This document shows, one piece after another, positions 34,278-43,933 of a stretch of 64,000 bases of DNA; position 1 is the first letter of the stretch, and each line of letters begins with the position of its first letter. Below the pieces are notes generated by a model. That model did not search any database and was not told the DNA's origin. It worked only from the letters and a program-made list of their open reading frames with translations. Location: positions 1 to 64,000 of the forward strand of contig JAEWMQ010000095.1 of the NCBI GenBank assembly GCA_023393125.1, written 5' to 3'. The translations under genes were made by a program, and so were the position numbers. Source of the stretch: Bacillota bacterium (GTDB taxonomy: Bacteria > Bacillota > Clostridia > Lachnospirales > Cellulosilyticaceae).

Positions 34278-36269
34278 ATGGGATCAAATACTATTAGATT
34301 TACCGGATTATCATCCGGAATGGATACAGAGGCATTAGTAAAGGCTATGCTTTTAACTCAGCAAAATAAGATTGATAAACAAACAAGACAGCAACAACTC
34401 TATAACTGGAAACAAGAAGCATGGAAAGAAATGAATACTAAGATTAATTCTTTTAATGAAAAGTATATCGACAAATTAAAGCTTCAAACTACTTTTGTTA
34501 AGAATAAAATAACCACATCCAATGATAATGCCATAAGTATAAGTGAGAATAGTAATATTGCAAGTGGTATACACAAGGTTGAAATTAAGCAATTAGCAAC
34601 CAGTGCATATATGGTAACAAAAGGTGCTACCGCCAGTGTAAAACCGATAGATGAGAGTACCAAATTAAGTGATTTTGGTATAAATGAAATAACTAAACTA
34701 AGAATAGAATCTAAAGATTCTCAATCAATAAAGGAGGTCGAAATTAATCCTAATAGTTCTTTAGCAGACTTAAAGGATACATTAAATGCTGAAGGGATAG
34801 AATTAAGTATTTCAAATAACCAACTTAAATTAAAGTCTAATTCAACTAGTAATTTAGAAATTAAAGTAATAGACAATGATACAGATAATAACCCTGATAC
34901 TTGGAGTGGGGATAAGGACCTTTTAAGTAAGCTTGGTTTGGGTTCTTCAAACACAGTTACACTTGAGGCCGGAAAAGAAGTACAAGGGTCACAACTTAGA
35001 AAAGATAAATTAGATGGAAGTACTACGTTAGGTAATTTAACGAGTGAGGGTAATCTGTTATTTACTTCTGATCAGATAATAGAAGTTAATGGTAAGGAAG
35101 TAACACTTAAAACAACAGATACAATCAATGATATGATACGTAAAATGAAAAGTGCAGACAGTAATCTCTCAATTAATTATGATAGTAAAAATCAGCAATT
35201 TTTTGTTAATTCAACTATTACAGGGGCAAATTCACAAACTAAGATTACAGGGACAGATGAGGCAAGTAATAAGTTATTAGGGGCATTAGGTTTAGTTCAA
35301 CAAGGTACTGTAGACACAACGTCTGGTAAAAATGCCTTATATACTTATAATGGTATGGGAAATAAGCCAGACAGTACAGACCCATCAAAGTTATATTTTG
35401 AATCTGAATCAAATACTGTAAATATAAATGGCATTGAAATGACATTTAAAGCAACAACTAGTGAAGCTATTAGTATTCAGGGAACACCTAATACTGATGG
35501 GATAGTTTCATTTATGAAAGAATTTGTAAGTGAATATAATAAACTCATAGAAGACATTAACACCAAACTTACAACGAAAACAAAGAGTGAATATCAGCCT
35601 CTTACAGATGAAGAGAAAGAAAGTACTTCTGAGGCTAATGCTGAGAAAATTGAAAAGTATATAAAAGAAGGTTTATTTTATAGAAGCTCTGAGCTGAGAC
35701 AAGTAAGTGAAAGTATGCGTAATACTTTTGCTGGAGTTGTTAAGGGAAATGAAAAATATAAGACGCTAGATTCTGTAGGTATTACAACAGGTAATTGGAG
35801 AGAAAACGGAAAGTTATATTTTGATGAGGAAGCTTTTAAAAAAGCAATGGAAGATAAGCCAGATGAAGTAATGAACTTATTTACTGGTGGAGGAGATAGT
35901 TCTATTGCAATAGAAGAGTACATGAAGAAAAATAATATTGATAATGCTGAAGTGGCAACCAAAGAATATAATGCTTTAACGAGCAATGAAAAACAGCAAT
36001 ATATGCACTCTTCACAAGGAATCTTTTATAAAATAAGTGACAATTTTAAAACTTTATCAAAGTCTTCAGAGTTTAGAAGTTTTGGATCCTATTATAATGA
36101 TAAACTTATGACAGAAGAATTAAAGACAACGGCAGAGAAAATATATACTCTAAATCAACAATATACTGCAAAAGAAACAGCTTTATACAAGAAATTTACC
36201 GCTATGGAAAAAGCAATGAGTCAATTAAATAGTCAACAATCATACTTCACTAGTATGCTAGGGCAATAG
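34278..36269 (+). CDS. fliD: Flagellar filament cap protein FliD
   Basis: FliD caps the filament tip and folds incoming flagellin. The 663-residue product has the N-terminal signature IRFTGLSSGMDTEALVKAML (about 5-24) and the coiled C-terminus (LTTAEKIYTLNQQY-like, then LYKKFTAMEKAMSQLNSQQSYFTSMLGQ). The central variable part is Ser/Thr/Asn rich. GGAGGAGA precedes the ATG. It lies between flaG and its chaperone gene fliS, as in most Firmicutes. Confidence 0.95.
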   Translation: MGSNTIRFTGLSSGMDTEALVKAMLLTQQNKIDKQTRQQQLYNWKQEAWKEMNTKINSFNEKYIDKLKLQTTFVKNKITTSNDNAISISENSNIASGIHKVEIKQLATSAYMVTKGATASVKPIDESTKLSDFGINEITKLRIESKDSQSIKEVEINPNSSLADLKDTLNAEGIELSISNNQLKLKSNSTSNLEIKVIDNDTDNNPDTWSGDKDLLSKLGLGSSNTVTLEAGKEVQGSQLRKDKLDGSTTLGNLTSEGNLLFTSDQIIEVNGKEVTLKTTDTINDMIRKMKSADSNLSINYDSKNQQFFVNSTITGANSQTKITGTDEASNKLLGALGLVQQGTVDTTSGKNALYTYNGMGNKPDSTDPSKLYFESESNTVNINGIEMTFKATTSEAISIQGTPNTDGIVSFMKEFVSEYNKLIEDINTKLTTKTKSEYQPLTDEEKESTSEANAEKIEKYIKEGLFYRSSELRQVSESMRNTFAGVVKGNEKYKTLDSVGITTGNWRENGKLYFDEEAFKKAMEDKPDEVMNLFTGGGDSSIAIEEYMKKNNIDNAEVATKEYNALTSNEKQQYMHSSQGIFYKISDNFKTLSKSSEFRSFGSYYNDKLMTEELKTTAEKIYTLNQQYTAKETALYKKFTAMEKAMSQLNSQQSYFTSMLGQ

Positions 36270-36293
36270 TTAGTACAATAAAGGAGGTCACCT

Positions 36294-36659
36294 ATGGTAA
36301 CGGGTGGATATCAAAAATATCAACAAAATTCAATAATGACAGCAAGTCCCAAAGAATTAATATTAATGCTATACAATGGTGCGATTAAGTTCTGTAATCT
36401 TGCATTAGAAGGCTACGATGAAGGAAATTATCAAAAACAACATAATGCTTTGATTAGAGCCCAAGATATTATTACAGAACTACAACTTGCATTAGATCAT
36501 AATATAGAAGTTTCAAAGTCAATAGATCAACTATATACTTATATTAAAGAAATACTAGTCAAAGCTAATATTCAAAAGGATAGAGAAGGTATTTTAGAAG
36601 CCAAGAATCTAATTACTGAATTTAGGAATCTTTGGCAAGAACTGATGAAAGTAGCTTAA
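36294..36659 (+). CDS. fliS: Flagellin-specific chaperone FliS
   Basis: FliS binds the flagellin C-terminus and prevents polymerisation in the cytoplasm. The 121-residue helical product has the family motif YQKYQQNSIMTASPKELILMLYNGAIKF near the N-terminus, and the LQLALDHNIEVSKSIDQLYTYI helix. AAAGGAGGTC precedes the ATG. It is the last gene before a weak terminator-like hairpin and the glycosylation genes. Confidence 0.96.
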   Translation: MVTGGYQKYQQNSIMTASPKELILMLYNGAIKFCNLALEGYDEGNYQKQHNALIRAQDIITELQLALDHNIEVSKSIDQLYTYIKEILVKANIQKDREGILEAKNLITEFRNLWQELMKVA

Positions 36660-36677
36660 TAGGTCATACTATCCAAG

Positions 36678-36717
36678 AAAAAGTTGTTTACTAGTTTATG
36701 GTAGACAACTCTTTCTA
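36678..36717 (+). terminator. Terminator-like hairpin between fliS and the Maf gene
   Basis: AGTTGTTTAC (36682-36691) pairs with GTAGACAACT (36701-36710), one G-T pair, followed by CTTTCT. The weak T tract suggests partial termination, so the glycosylation genes may be read through from the sigma-D promoter. Confidence 0.5.
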
Positions 36718-36745
36718 TAATAGATTTACCTAGAAAGGAAATAAT

Positions 36746-38500
36746 ATGAATAAACAAGATGAGGTAGTATTTGAAATTGAGTTATCTAAAAGAGAAGCTC
36801 ACCATACTATTTTTTTTGAGAATACTTTTGCAAAGCAATATGTTTTAAGTAAATATCAACCTAAAAGCGATGCCATAAGTCAATTGGGTGAAGAAAGAGG
36901 TAATAAGCAAACAATATGGATTATATTAGGTTTTGCTTTAGGTTATATGGTAAAGGAGCTTTTAGAAAATGTAGCACAAGAATTGAAAATTATAGTTATA
37001 GAACCTAATGAAAAACTACTAGAAGCACAAATGAAATATGAGGAAAATGAAAAACTAAGAAATAAAGAAAATGTACACTTTATAAGTGGAGAAAATTTTA
37101 GTGATTTAAAAGAAAAGATAAAACAGCTTATACCAAGTGCAGAATTAAGTAATATAAAAATAGTACCCGTGAAGAAGTATTTAGAGTATTATAGTGAATA
37201 TTATAATAATATAAAAAGCATATTAGAAGAAGTTATCATGTATAAAGTAGTAGATAGAAATACGGCTTTAAAATATGCTAATTTATTTACAAAAAATATT
37301 ATTCAAAATAGATATGAGATTTGTAAAGGCTATGACTTATCAATATTAAAAGGACAATTAAAGGATGTGCCAGCTCTAGTAGTTTCAGGAGGGCCTTCCT
37401 TGAATAAAAATATAAAATTCATTAAAGAATTTAAAGGAATAATATTTGTAGGTAATAGAACACTTGCTCCTGTAATAGCACAGGGAATAAAGCCGGATTT
37501 TATAGCTGCATTAGATCCTGAAGACATTACACATAGCACATTAGGTAATAATGCAGATAATCATATTGATATGATTGTAACGGATCAATGTAATCATAAA
37601 GTGATAGCAGCGCATAAGGGAAAGAAGTATTTTGTAAATACTTTTTCGGGCGTAGAGGATTTATTGGGGGTAAATGTAACTGGAGGAATAGCTATGGGGG
37701 GCTCGGTAGCTACTCTATGCACAAGTGTAGCGCAGTATATGGGGTGTAATCCAATTATATTTATTGGTCAAGATTGTGCATATACAGATATGAAAATTCA
37801 TGCAGAAGTTTGTTCAAATCAACAAATGGATAGCAGTGCAAGTAATGATGCACAAAGTCAGGATTTAGAACTTATTGAAATCGAAGGTTATTATGGGGAT
37901 AAAGTATGGTCATCCTATGATCTTATTTCATTTTTAAGATGGCTTGAGGCCTTTATAAAAAAAGATGAGAGTACTACATATATAAATGCAACAGAAGGCG
38001 GAGCTAAAATTGAAGGAGCATATAATGAATCTTTTAGTAATGTAGTGAAGCGCTATAAGGATATTATCAAACCAGATATCCAGCAGTATAATAGTAAGCT
38101 TAATAAAGATATTAATGTAGATAGTAATTTAGCACAAGTAAATGAACTATTAAAAAGAGTAAAAAAAGAATCAGTAAGGGCAAAAAAAGCAAGTGAGGAA
38201 TTAGAAAAGGAATATAAAGTTTATTATGGGAAAAGAATTAAAGAGATTAATAAGCTTGTGTGCATAATGGATGAAGTAGATGAGTACCTAAAGAAAGATG
38301 GGCAATTAATTAACTTCACGAAGAAAATATTTGATAGATATGAAATACTAAGAAATAGTAATATTGAACAAAAAGAAGGTATTCATGAGAATGAGTATGA
38401 TAAAGGACTTAGGGTAGCACGACATTGCTACGCTGTGTATAGTAATATTGTAGATACTTGTGGTGAGATCATGAGACTTATAGAAGAATATGGAAAATAG
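36746..38500 (+). CDS. Maf-type motility-associated glycosyltransferase (DUF115/MptE-like)
   Basis: Maf proteins transfer nonulosonic acids such as legionaminic or pseudaminic acid to flagellin Ser/Thr in Campylobacter, Aeromonas and Clostridium. The 584-residue product has the DUF115 core: PALVVSGGPSLNKNIKFI (about 210-228), FVGNRTLAPVIAQGIKPDFIAALDPED (about 232-258) and IFIGQDCAYTDMKIHAE near 340-357. The C-terminal 120 residues are helical. It sits between the filament genes and a complete nonulosonic acid pathway, which makes it the likely final transferase. RBS GAAAGGA. Confidence 0.85.
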   Translation: MNKQDEVVFEIELSKREAHHTIFFENTFAKQYVLSKYQPKSDAISQLGEERGNKQTIWIILGFALGYMVKELLENVAQELKIIVIEPNEKLLEAQMKYEENEKLRNKENVHFISGENFSDLKEKIKQLIPSAELSNIKIVPVKKYLEYYSEYYNNIKSILEEVIMYKVVDRNTALKYANLFTKNIIQNRYEICKGYDLSILKGQLKDVPALVVSGGPSLNKNIKFIKEFKGIIFVGNRTLAPVIAQGIKPDFIAALDPEDITHSTLGNNADNHIDMIVTDQCNHKVIAAHKGKKYFVNTFSGVEDLLGVNVTGGIAMGGSVATLCTSVAQYMGCNPIIFIGQDCAYTDMKIHAEVCSNQQMDSSASNDAQSQDLELIEIEGYYGDKVWSSYDLISFLRWLEAFIKKDESTTYINATEGGAKIEGAYNESFSNVVKRYKDIIKPDIQQYNSKLNKDINVDSNLAQVNELLKRVKKESVRAKKASEELEKEYKVYYGKRIKEINKLVCIMDEVDEYLKKDGQLINFTKKIFDRYEILRNSNIEQKEGIHENEYDKGLRVARHCYAVYSNIVDTCGEIMRLIEEYGK

Positions 38501-38511
38501 GAGATGAAATA

Positions 38512-38865
38512 ATGGAAAGAGAAAAGCTACAAGTAATAGAAGACGTGATGCAATATATAGAGGGAACAGTAGGCATTATTAGCAGGTCAATCGAATACTT
38601 AAGAAATGGTGAAGTTCAGTTAGGCTATCAGCATATAGATAATATTTGTCAAAGACTAGGTCAGATTATAGATGTATTACATAGTACGGTGGATCAGGAG
38701 CATATTAATATTACTGAAATTAATGGGATCATTAAAGAGATGTTTGAAGCGATGGAAAATCAGGATTACGTATTATTAGCAGATATTATAGAGTTTGAAT
38801 TAAAAGATAAGTTAGATGAATGGAATAAAGTTTTAAGAGAGTACCAAGTTTTAAATAATAAATAA
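38512..38865 (+). CDS. Small helical protein of unknown function in flagellar glycosylation operon
   Basis: I do not recognise this 117-residue product. It appears fully alpha-helical, with amphipathic segments (VIEDVMQYIEGTVGIISRSI, LADIIEFELKDKLDEWNKVL) and no cysteine except one (Cys46 region NICQRLG). No signal peptide is present. The gene starts 12 bases after Maf and is followed by LegC, so it is cotranscribed. Its size and helical character recall flagellar export chaperones (FliT/FlgN class), but that is only a structural guess. Confidence 0.6.
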   Translation: MEREKLQVIEDVMQYIEGTVGIISRSIEYLRNGEVQLGYQHIDNICQRLGQIIDVLHSTVDQEHINITEINGIIKEMFEAMENQDYVLLADIIEFELKDKLDEWNKVLREYQVLNNK

Positions 38866-38888
38866 GAGAATATGATAAGAGGCATAGG

Positions 38889-40064
38889 ATGAAAAAGTAT
38901 ATACCACTTTCTGTACCAAATTTAAAAGGAAATGAAAAAAAGTATATTATTGATGCTATAGAACAAGAATGGGTTTCTACAGGTGGGGCATATATAGATT
39001 CTCTAGAGAAGAATATAGCCCAGTATTTACATATAACAGATGCAGTAGCATGTCAGAGTGGTACTGCAGGACTACATTTAGCTTTGAAATTAAGCGGAGT
39101 AAGTAATAATGATGCGGTTATTGTGCCTACACTAACTTTTATCGCAGCAGTTAATCCTGTTAGATATTTAGGGGCAGAGCCTATATTTATGGATTGTGAT
39201 GATAGTCTTACTATGGATCCCCATAAGCTTATGCGCTTTATAGCAGAAGAATGTTTATATAATGGACAAGTACTTACACACAAAAAAACAAAGCGTTATA
39301 TTAAAGCTATTGTAGTGGTACATATTTTTGGAAATGCTGCTGATATGGAAACAATCATGAATATAGCAGGGCAATATAATTTAAAGGTTATAGAAGATGC
39401 TACGGAAGCATTAGGTACCTACTATAAAGAGGGCGTGTATAAGAATCAGCACTTGGGGACAATTGGGGATTTTGGGGTATATTCTTTCAATGGAAATAAG
39501 ATTATTACAACAGGGGGAGGAGGAATGCTAGTAGCTAAGGAGGGGAATCTTTTGCAACGAGCAAAATATTTATCCACCCAAGCAAAGGATGACTCTGTTT
39601 ATTATGAGCATCATGAAATAGGGTATAATTATAGAATGACTAACTTACAAGCGGCCGTAGGTGTGGCTCAGTTAGAGCAATTAGAAAACTTTATAGAAAT
39701 TAAAAAACAAAATTATAAATTATATAAAGAACTACTTAAGGAAGTTAAAGAAGTTGAAATGCTTGATTTTAAGAAAGAAATTAGAGCAAATTACTGGTTC
39801 TATTCTTTATGTATTAATAAAGATATAGATAGAGATTGGTTTATTCAAGAACTTCAAAAAAGTAGTATTCAAACAAGACCTATATGGGGGCTTATTCATG
39901 AACAAAAACCTTACATAGATTGTGAGTACTACTGTATACAGACAGCAACTTTTTATAGGAACTGTATTATCAATATTCCTTGTAGTACAAACTTAACACA
40001 AGAGGATGTTTATGAGGTAGTTGCAGCCATTAAGAAGCTAGTGGGGAAGAAGAAAAATGATTAA
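38889..40064 (+). CDS. legC: LegC-like PLP sugar aminotransferase (DegT/DnrJ/EryC1 family)
   Basis: It adds the 4-amino group to the 4-keto sugar nucleotide made by LegB, the second step to legionaminic acid. The 391-residue product begins IPLSVPNLKGNEKKYI and EQEWVSTGGAYIDSLE, wording typical of LegC. The PLP lysine is in YSFNGNKIITTGGGG near residue 203, with the EDATEALGT active-site stretch near 168-178. Length is normal for the family. The stop overlaps the next start by 8 bases, implying translational coupling. Confidence 0.9.
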   Translation: MKKYIPLSVPNLKGNEKKYIIDAIEQEWVSTGGAYIDSLEKNIAQYLHITDAVACQSGTAGLHLALKLSGVSNNDAVIVPTLTFIAAVNPVRYLGAEPIFMDCDDSLTMDPHKLMRFIAEECLYNGQVLTHKKTKRYIKAIVVVHIFGNAADMETIMNIAGQYNLKVIEDATEALGTYYKEGVYKNQHLGTIGDFGVYSFNGNKIITTGGGGMLVAKEGNLLQRAKYLSTQAKDDSVYYEHHEIGYNYRMTNLQAAVGVAQLEQLENFIEIKKQNYKLYKELLKEVKEVEMLDFKKEIRANYWFYSLCINKDIDRDWFIQELQKSSIQTRPIWGLIHEQKPYIDCEYYCIQTATFYRNCIINIPCSTNLTQEDVYEVVAAIKKLVGKKKND

Positions 40065-41115
40065 TTTAAATGAGCTTTGCGTATCAATACATGAAACTGT
40101 TATTGATACTATTAAACAATTGGATAAAGGGGCTAAGAAAGTAATATTTGTTGTAGAGGATGACTTGTTAGTAGGTGCTGTAACAGATGGAGATATTAGA
40201 CGGTGGATTTTAAAGAATGGAGACTTATCAGCCCCTGTGACAGAGATAATGAATAAAAAGCCTATTTATGTGTATGAGCACCAACGTGTTTATGCCGTTA
40301 ATCTCTTAAAAGAGCATCAATTGCAAGCAATTCCTCTTATTAACAAAGAACATAAAATAATAGATGTAATATTTTTGAGTGATATTTTTAAAAAACAAGA
40401 TAGAAAAACAATTGCAGAGGATATAGATTGTCCAGTAGTTATTATGGCAGGAGGAAAGGGAACTCGTTTGCATCCTTATACTAAAGTATTACCTAAACCA
40501 CTTATTCCTATTGGCGATTTAACAATTATAGAAAGAATTATTAATCAGTTCAAAGAATTTAACTGTAATGAATTCTACATTACAGTTAATTATAAAAAAA
40601 ATATGATAAAGGCCTATCTTGAAGATAAGGCAGATGATTATAGAATAAAATATATCGAAGAAGAAAAGTTTTTAGGGACAGGTGGAAGTTTATACTTATT
40701 AAAAGATGCATTGGCAGGAAGTTTCTTTGTAAGTAATTGTGATATTTTAGTTGAAGCTGATTATGCTGATATTTTAAAATATCATAAGGAGAATGGCTAC
40801 AAAATAACAATGGTAACCTCCCTTAAAAACTATGTTATTCCATATGGAGTAGTAGAAATTGAACAGGGTGGAAGTATAAAACAGATGCTAGAGAAACCGG
40901 AGTTTAACTTCCATGTTAACACAGGACTTTATGTTTTAGAGTCAGAGATATTAAAGGACATCCCTGAAAATGAATTTTTTCATATTACAGATTTAATTAA
41001 TATGTATATTAAAAAGGGAGAAAAAGTAGGGATTTATCCTGTGACAGAAAATAGTTGGATGGATATGGGTGAAATTAAACAAATGGAAAACATGTCTAAA
41101 AAGTTTGAGCTATAG
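40057..41115 (+). CDS. ptmE: CBS-domain sugar-1-phosphate nucleotidyltransferase (PtmE-like)
   Basis: In Campylobacter jejuni PtmE makes GDP-GlcNAc, the starting sugar nucleotide for legionaminic acid. The 352-residue product has two CBS motifs (about 10-120; DGDIRRWILKNGDLSAPVTEIM), then a nucleotidyltransferase domain with VIMAGGKGTRLHPYTKVLPK near 127-147 and GNxxxGTGGSLYLL-like FLGTGGSLYLLKDAL. The CBS pair may sense a nucleotide. GDP use is inferred from the homologous pathway and could instead be UTP or dTTP. Confidence 0.82.
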   Translation: MINLNELCVSIHETVIDTIKQLDKGAKKVIFVVEDDLLVGAVTDGDIRRWILKNGDLSAPVTEIMNKKPIYVYEHQRVYAVNLLKEHQLQAIPLINKEHKIIDVIFLSDIFKKQDRKTIAEDIDCPVVIMAGGKGTRLHPYTKVLPKPLIPIGDLTIIERIINQFKEFNCNEFYITVNYKKNMIKAYLEDKADDYRIKYIEEEKFLGTGGSLYLLKDALAGSFFVSNCDILVEADYADILKYHKENGYKITMVTSLKNYVIPYGVVEIEQGGSIKQMLEKPEFNFHVNTGLYVLESEILKDIPENEFFHITDLINMYIKKGEKVGIYPVTENSWMDMGEIKQMENMSKKFEL

Positions 41116-41126
41116 AAAGGAAGAAG

Positions 41127-41783
41127 ATGGTGGAGTCTATAGTACTTATTGGTGGTGGAGGACATGCTAAAAGTGTTATTGATAGCATAAAGAGTGAAGG
41201 GGAATGGAATATCATAGGTATTTTAGATAACTTAGAAAAAGTAGGGCAAAATATAATGGGTATTCCTATAATAGGAACAGATGATGAGCTACCTATGTTA
41301 TATAAGCAAGGAGTGAGATTTGCATTTATAACAATAGGTAGTATTGGAAATGTTGATATAAGAAAAAAGCTATTTAATAAAGCTAGGGAGATTGGGTTTG
41401 ACTTTCCAAACATTATAGATAAGAGTGCAGTTATTGCAGCTGATATAGAGTTAGGAATAGGTAATTTTTTTGCAAAAAGGACAGTTATTAATGCAGGAAG
41501 TATAATAGGGAGCCAAACCATTATTAACACAGGAGCTATAGTAGAGCATGATTGCTTAATAGGAGATTTTGTACATGTATCCCCAGGGACTGTACTTAGT
41601 GGTGGTGTGAAAGTAGGTAACGATTCTCATATAGGGACAAACTCAACAGTCCTTCAGTATATTAATATTGGAAATCAAGTATTAATAGGTGCAGGAAGCG
41701 TTGTTCTACAGGATATAAGGGATAATATGAAAGGATATGGCAATCCATGTAAGGAGGTTGGAGTATGGAAAAAGTATATATAA
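41127..41783 (+). CDS. legH: NeuD/PglD-like sugar O- or N-acetyltransferase (LegH role)
   Basis: The 218-residue product has an N-terminal Rossmann-like domain (SIVLIGGGGHAKSVIDSI; ILDNLEKVGQNI) and a C-terminal left-handed beta-helix of hexapeptide repeats (INAGSIIGSQTIINTGAIVEH...HVSPGTVLSGGVKVG). This is the architecture of PglD and NeuD. In a LegB-LegC-LegG context it most likely N-acetylates the new 4-amino group. His in IVEHDCLIGD near residue 139 is the expected base. It overlaps the next gene by 19 bases. Confidence 0.82.
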   Translation: MVESIVLIGGGGHAKSVIDSIKSEGEWNIIGILDNLEKVGQNIMGIPIIGTDDELPMLYKQGVRFAFITIGSIGNVDIRKKLFNKAREIGFDFPNIIDKSAVIAADIELGIGNFFAKRTVINAGSIIGSQTIINTGAIVEHDCLIGDFVHVSPGTVLSGGVKVGNDSHIGTNSTVLQYINIGNQVLIGAGSVVLQDIRDNMKGYGNPCKEVGVWKKYI

Positions 41784-42760
41784 TTGCAGAAGCTGGGGTT
41801 AATCATAATGGAGATATAAATATTGCAAAAGCATTAATTGACGGTGCAGTTGAAGCAAAGGTGGATGCTATAAAATTTCAGACTTTTAGTGCTGAAAAGT
41901 TAGTAACAAAGATGGCTAATAAGGCGGCATATCAAGCTAAGCAGACCACAAAGATAGAGTCACAATATGAGATGCTAAAAAGGTTAGAATTAGACTATGA
42001 GATGCATATAGAATTAATGGAATACTGTAAATACAAGGGGATACAGTTTTTGTCTACGCCCTTTGACATAGAAAGTATTGATCTTTTAGCACAACTAGGA
42101 ATAAATATCTTTAAAATACCCTCTGGTGAAATAACAAATTTACCCTATTTAAAAAAGATAGGTAGCTTAAAGAAGAAGGTTATTCTTTCTACAGGAATGA
42201 GTGATTTAAATGAAATTGAAGATGCTATTCAGGTACTGAGGCAAGAAGGAACAGATGATATAACAGTCTTACATTGTAATACAGAATATCCAACACCTAT
42301 GGAGGATGTTAATTTAGAAGCAATGCAAACTATCAAAAAGGAATTAAATATAAAAATAGGTTATTCAGATCATACATTAGGAATAGAGGTTCCAATAGCA
42401 GCAGTTGCTATGGGAGCGACTATCATAGAAAAGCATTTTACACTAGATAAAAATATGGAAGGACCAGACCATAAAGCCAGTCTTGAGTGCAAGGAACTTG
42501 CTGAAATGGTCAGGTGTATAAGAAATATAGAAAGAGCGCTCGGAGACGGTGTAAAACGTGCAACTAGGTCTGAATTAAAAAATATAGAAGTTGCAAGAAA
42601 AAGTATAGTAGCAGCTAAAGATATCATGAGAGGCGAAATGTATACGGAAGATAACTTGACAACTAAAAGACCAGGAAATGGTATAAGCCCAATGAAGTGG
42701 AATCAAATAATAGGCCAAATGGCAGATAAAGACTATAAAAAAGATGAGTTGATACAATGA
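41765..42760 (+). CDS. legI: N,N'-diacetyllegionaminic acid synthase (NeuB/LegI family)
   Basis: It condenses a 6-carbon 2,4-diacetamido sugar with phosphoenolpyruvate to form the nonulosonic acid. The 331 residues contain the TIM-barrel signatures IAEAGVNHNGDI (about 7-18), VDAIKFQTFSAE, STPFDIESIDLL, KIPSGEITNLPYL, HCNTEYPTPMEDVN, IGYSDHTLGIEV and IEKHFTLDKNMEGPDHKASL. The C-terminal SAF antifreeze-like domain (ARKSIVAAKDIMRGE...TTKRPGNGISPM) completes the family architecture. Legionaminic rather than sialic or pseudaminic acid is inferred from the neighbouring LegB/LegC. Confidence 0.93.
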   Translation: MEKVYIIAEAGVNHNGDINIAKALIDGAVEAKVDAIKFQTFSAEKLVTKMANKAAYQAKQTTKIESQYEMLKRLELDYEMHIELMEYCKYKGIQFLSTPFDIESIDLLAQLGINIFKIPSGEITNLPYLKKIGSLKKKVILSTGMSDLNEIEDAIQVLRQEGTDDITVLHCNTEYPTPMEDVNLEAMQTIKKELNIKIGYSDHTLGIEVPIAAVAMGATIIEKHFTLDKNMEGPDHKASLECKELAEMVRCIRNIERALGDGVKRATRSELKNIEVARKSIVAAKDIMRGEMYTEDNLTTKRPGNGISPMKWNQIIGQMADKDYKKDELIQ

Positions 42761-43926
42761 TAAAAAAAGTAGGGATTATAACAGGTACAAGAGCGGAATA
42801 TGGGCTTTTGAAGCCATTAATTAATAAAATCATCAAAGATGATGCATTAGAGCTACAGTTATATGTAACAGGAATGCATTTATCTCCAGAATTTGGTTTA
42901 ACGTATAAACAGATTGAGGAAGATGGTTATTATATTACGGAGAAGATAGAAACATTATTAAGTTCTGATACGGCTATAGGAGTGAATAAATCTATAGGAT
43001 TAGGGATTATGAGCTTTTCAGAAGCTTATATGAGGCAAAAACCAGATATTATTGTAGTATTAGGTGACAGATATGAAACTTTGGCTGCAGTTATTGCAGC
43101 TATGATTAGTAGAATACCGATTGCCCACATACATGGAGGGGAAAAGACCGAAGGGGCAGTAGATGATGCTATTAGGCACAGTATAACTAAAATGAGCTAT
43201 TTACATTTTACAAGTACCGAAATATATAGAAATAGAGTAATACAATTAGGTGAACATCCAGAAAGAGTATTTAATGTTGGTGCAATTGGCATAGAGAACA
43301 TAAGAAATATAGACCTTTATACAAAAGAGCAATTAGAAGATAGAATCAATTTTAATTTTGACAAACCAGTGGCATTAGTAACCTTTCACCCAGTCACATT
43401 AGAAAAGGCAACAGCAAGGGAGCAGTTTAATAATTTATTAGCTGCACTTGAAGAAGAAAAGCAATTAAATATCATTTTTACAAAAGCCAATGCTGATGCA
43501 GATGGAAGAATTATTAATCAAATGATAGATCAATATGCAGAAAAGCATTCTAAAAGATGCAGAGCCTTTGTATCTATGGGACAACAAAATTATTTAAGTG
43601 CTATGCGATATAGTTGTATGGTAATTGGGAATTCATCAAGTGGTATTATAGAAACACCTTCCTTTGGGATACCTACAGTTAATATAGGGGATAGGCAAAA
43701 AGGAAGAGTAATGCCTCAATCAGTTATAAATTGTAAGGATAATAAGAAGGATATATTAAAGGCCATTCGGTTAGGGTTATCAGACCAGTTCAGAGAAGAA
43801 ATAAAGTATTGTAATAATCCATATGAGCAAGAAGGTACCAGTGAGAGAATACTAGAGGTAATAAAGCAAAGCTTATCTAATCAGATAATTACGCTTAAAA
43901 AGGGATTCTATGATTATGAGAGGTGA
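42757..43926 (+). CDS. legG: NDP-sugar hydrolysing 2-epimerase (NeuC/LegG family)
   Basis: It removes the nucleotide and inverts C2 of the diacetamido sugar nucleotide, giving the substrate of the NeuB-type synthase. The 389-residue product has GIITGTRAEYGLLKPLI at the N-terminus, VLGDRYETLAAVIAAM near 98-113, and AHIHGGEKTEGAVDDAIRHSITKM near 125-148. VIGNSSSGIIETPSFGIPTVNIGDRQKGR is near 289-317. All are diagnostic of the hydrolysing class. The ATG overlaps the LegI stop by 4 bases. Confidence 0.92.
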   Translation: MIKKVGIITGTRAEYGLLKPLINKIIKDDALELQLYVTGMHLSPEFGLTYKQIEEDGYYITEKIETLLSSDTAIGVNKSIGLGIMSFSEAYMRQKPDIIVVLGDRYETLAAVIAAMISRIPIAHIHGGEKTEGAVDDAIRHSITKMSYLHFTSTEIYRNRVIQLGEHPERVFNVGAIGIENIRNIDLYTKEQLEDRINFNFDKPVALVTFHPVTLEKATAREQFNNLLAALEEEKQLNIIFTKANADADGRIINQMIDQYAEKHSKRCRAFVSMGQQNYLSAMRYSCMVIGNSSSGIIETPSFGIPTVNIGDRQKGRVMPQSVINCKDNKKDILKAIRLGLSDQFREEIKYCNNPYEQEGTSERILEVIKQSLSNQIITLKKGFYDYER

Positions 43927-43933
43927 TAGAAAG

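Noticed and set aside
41096..41530. 144-codon antisense frame in the NeuD-like gene
   Set aside because: Its hydrophobic look comes from antisense of an Ile/Gly-rich repeat protein; the sense gene is well supported.
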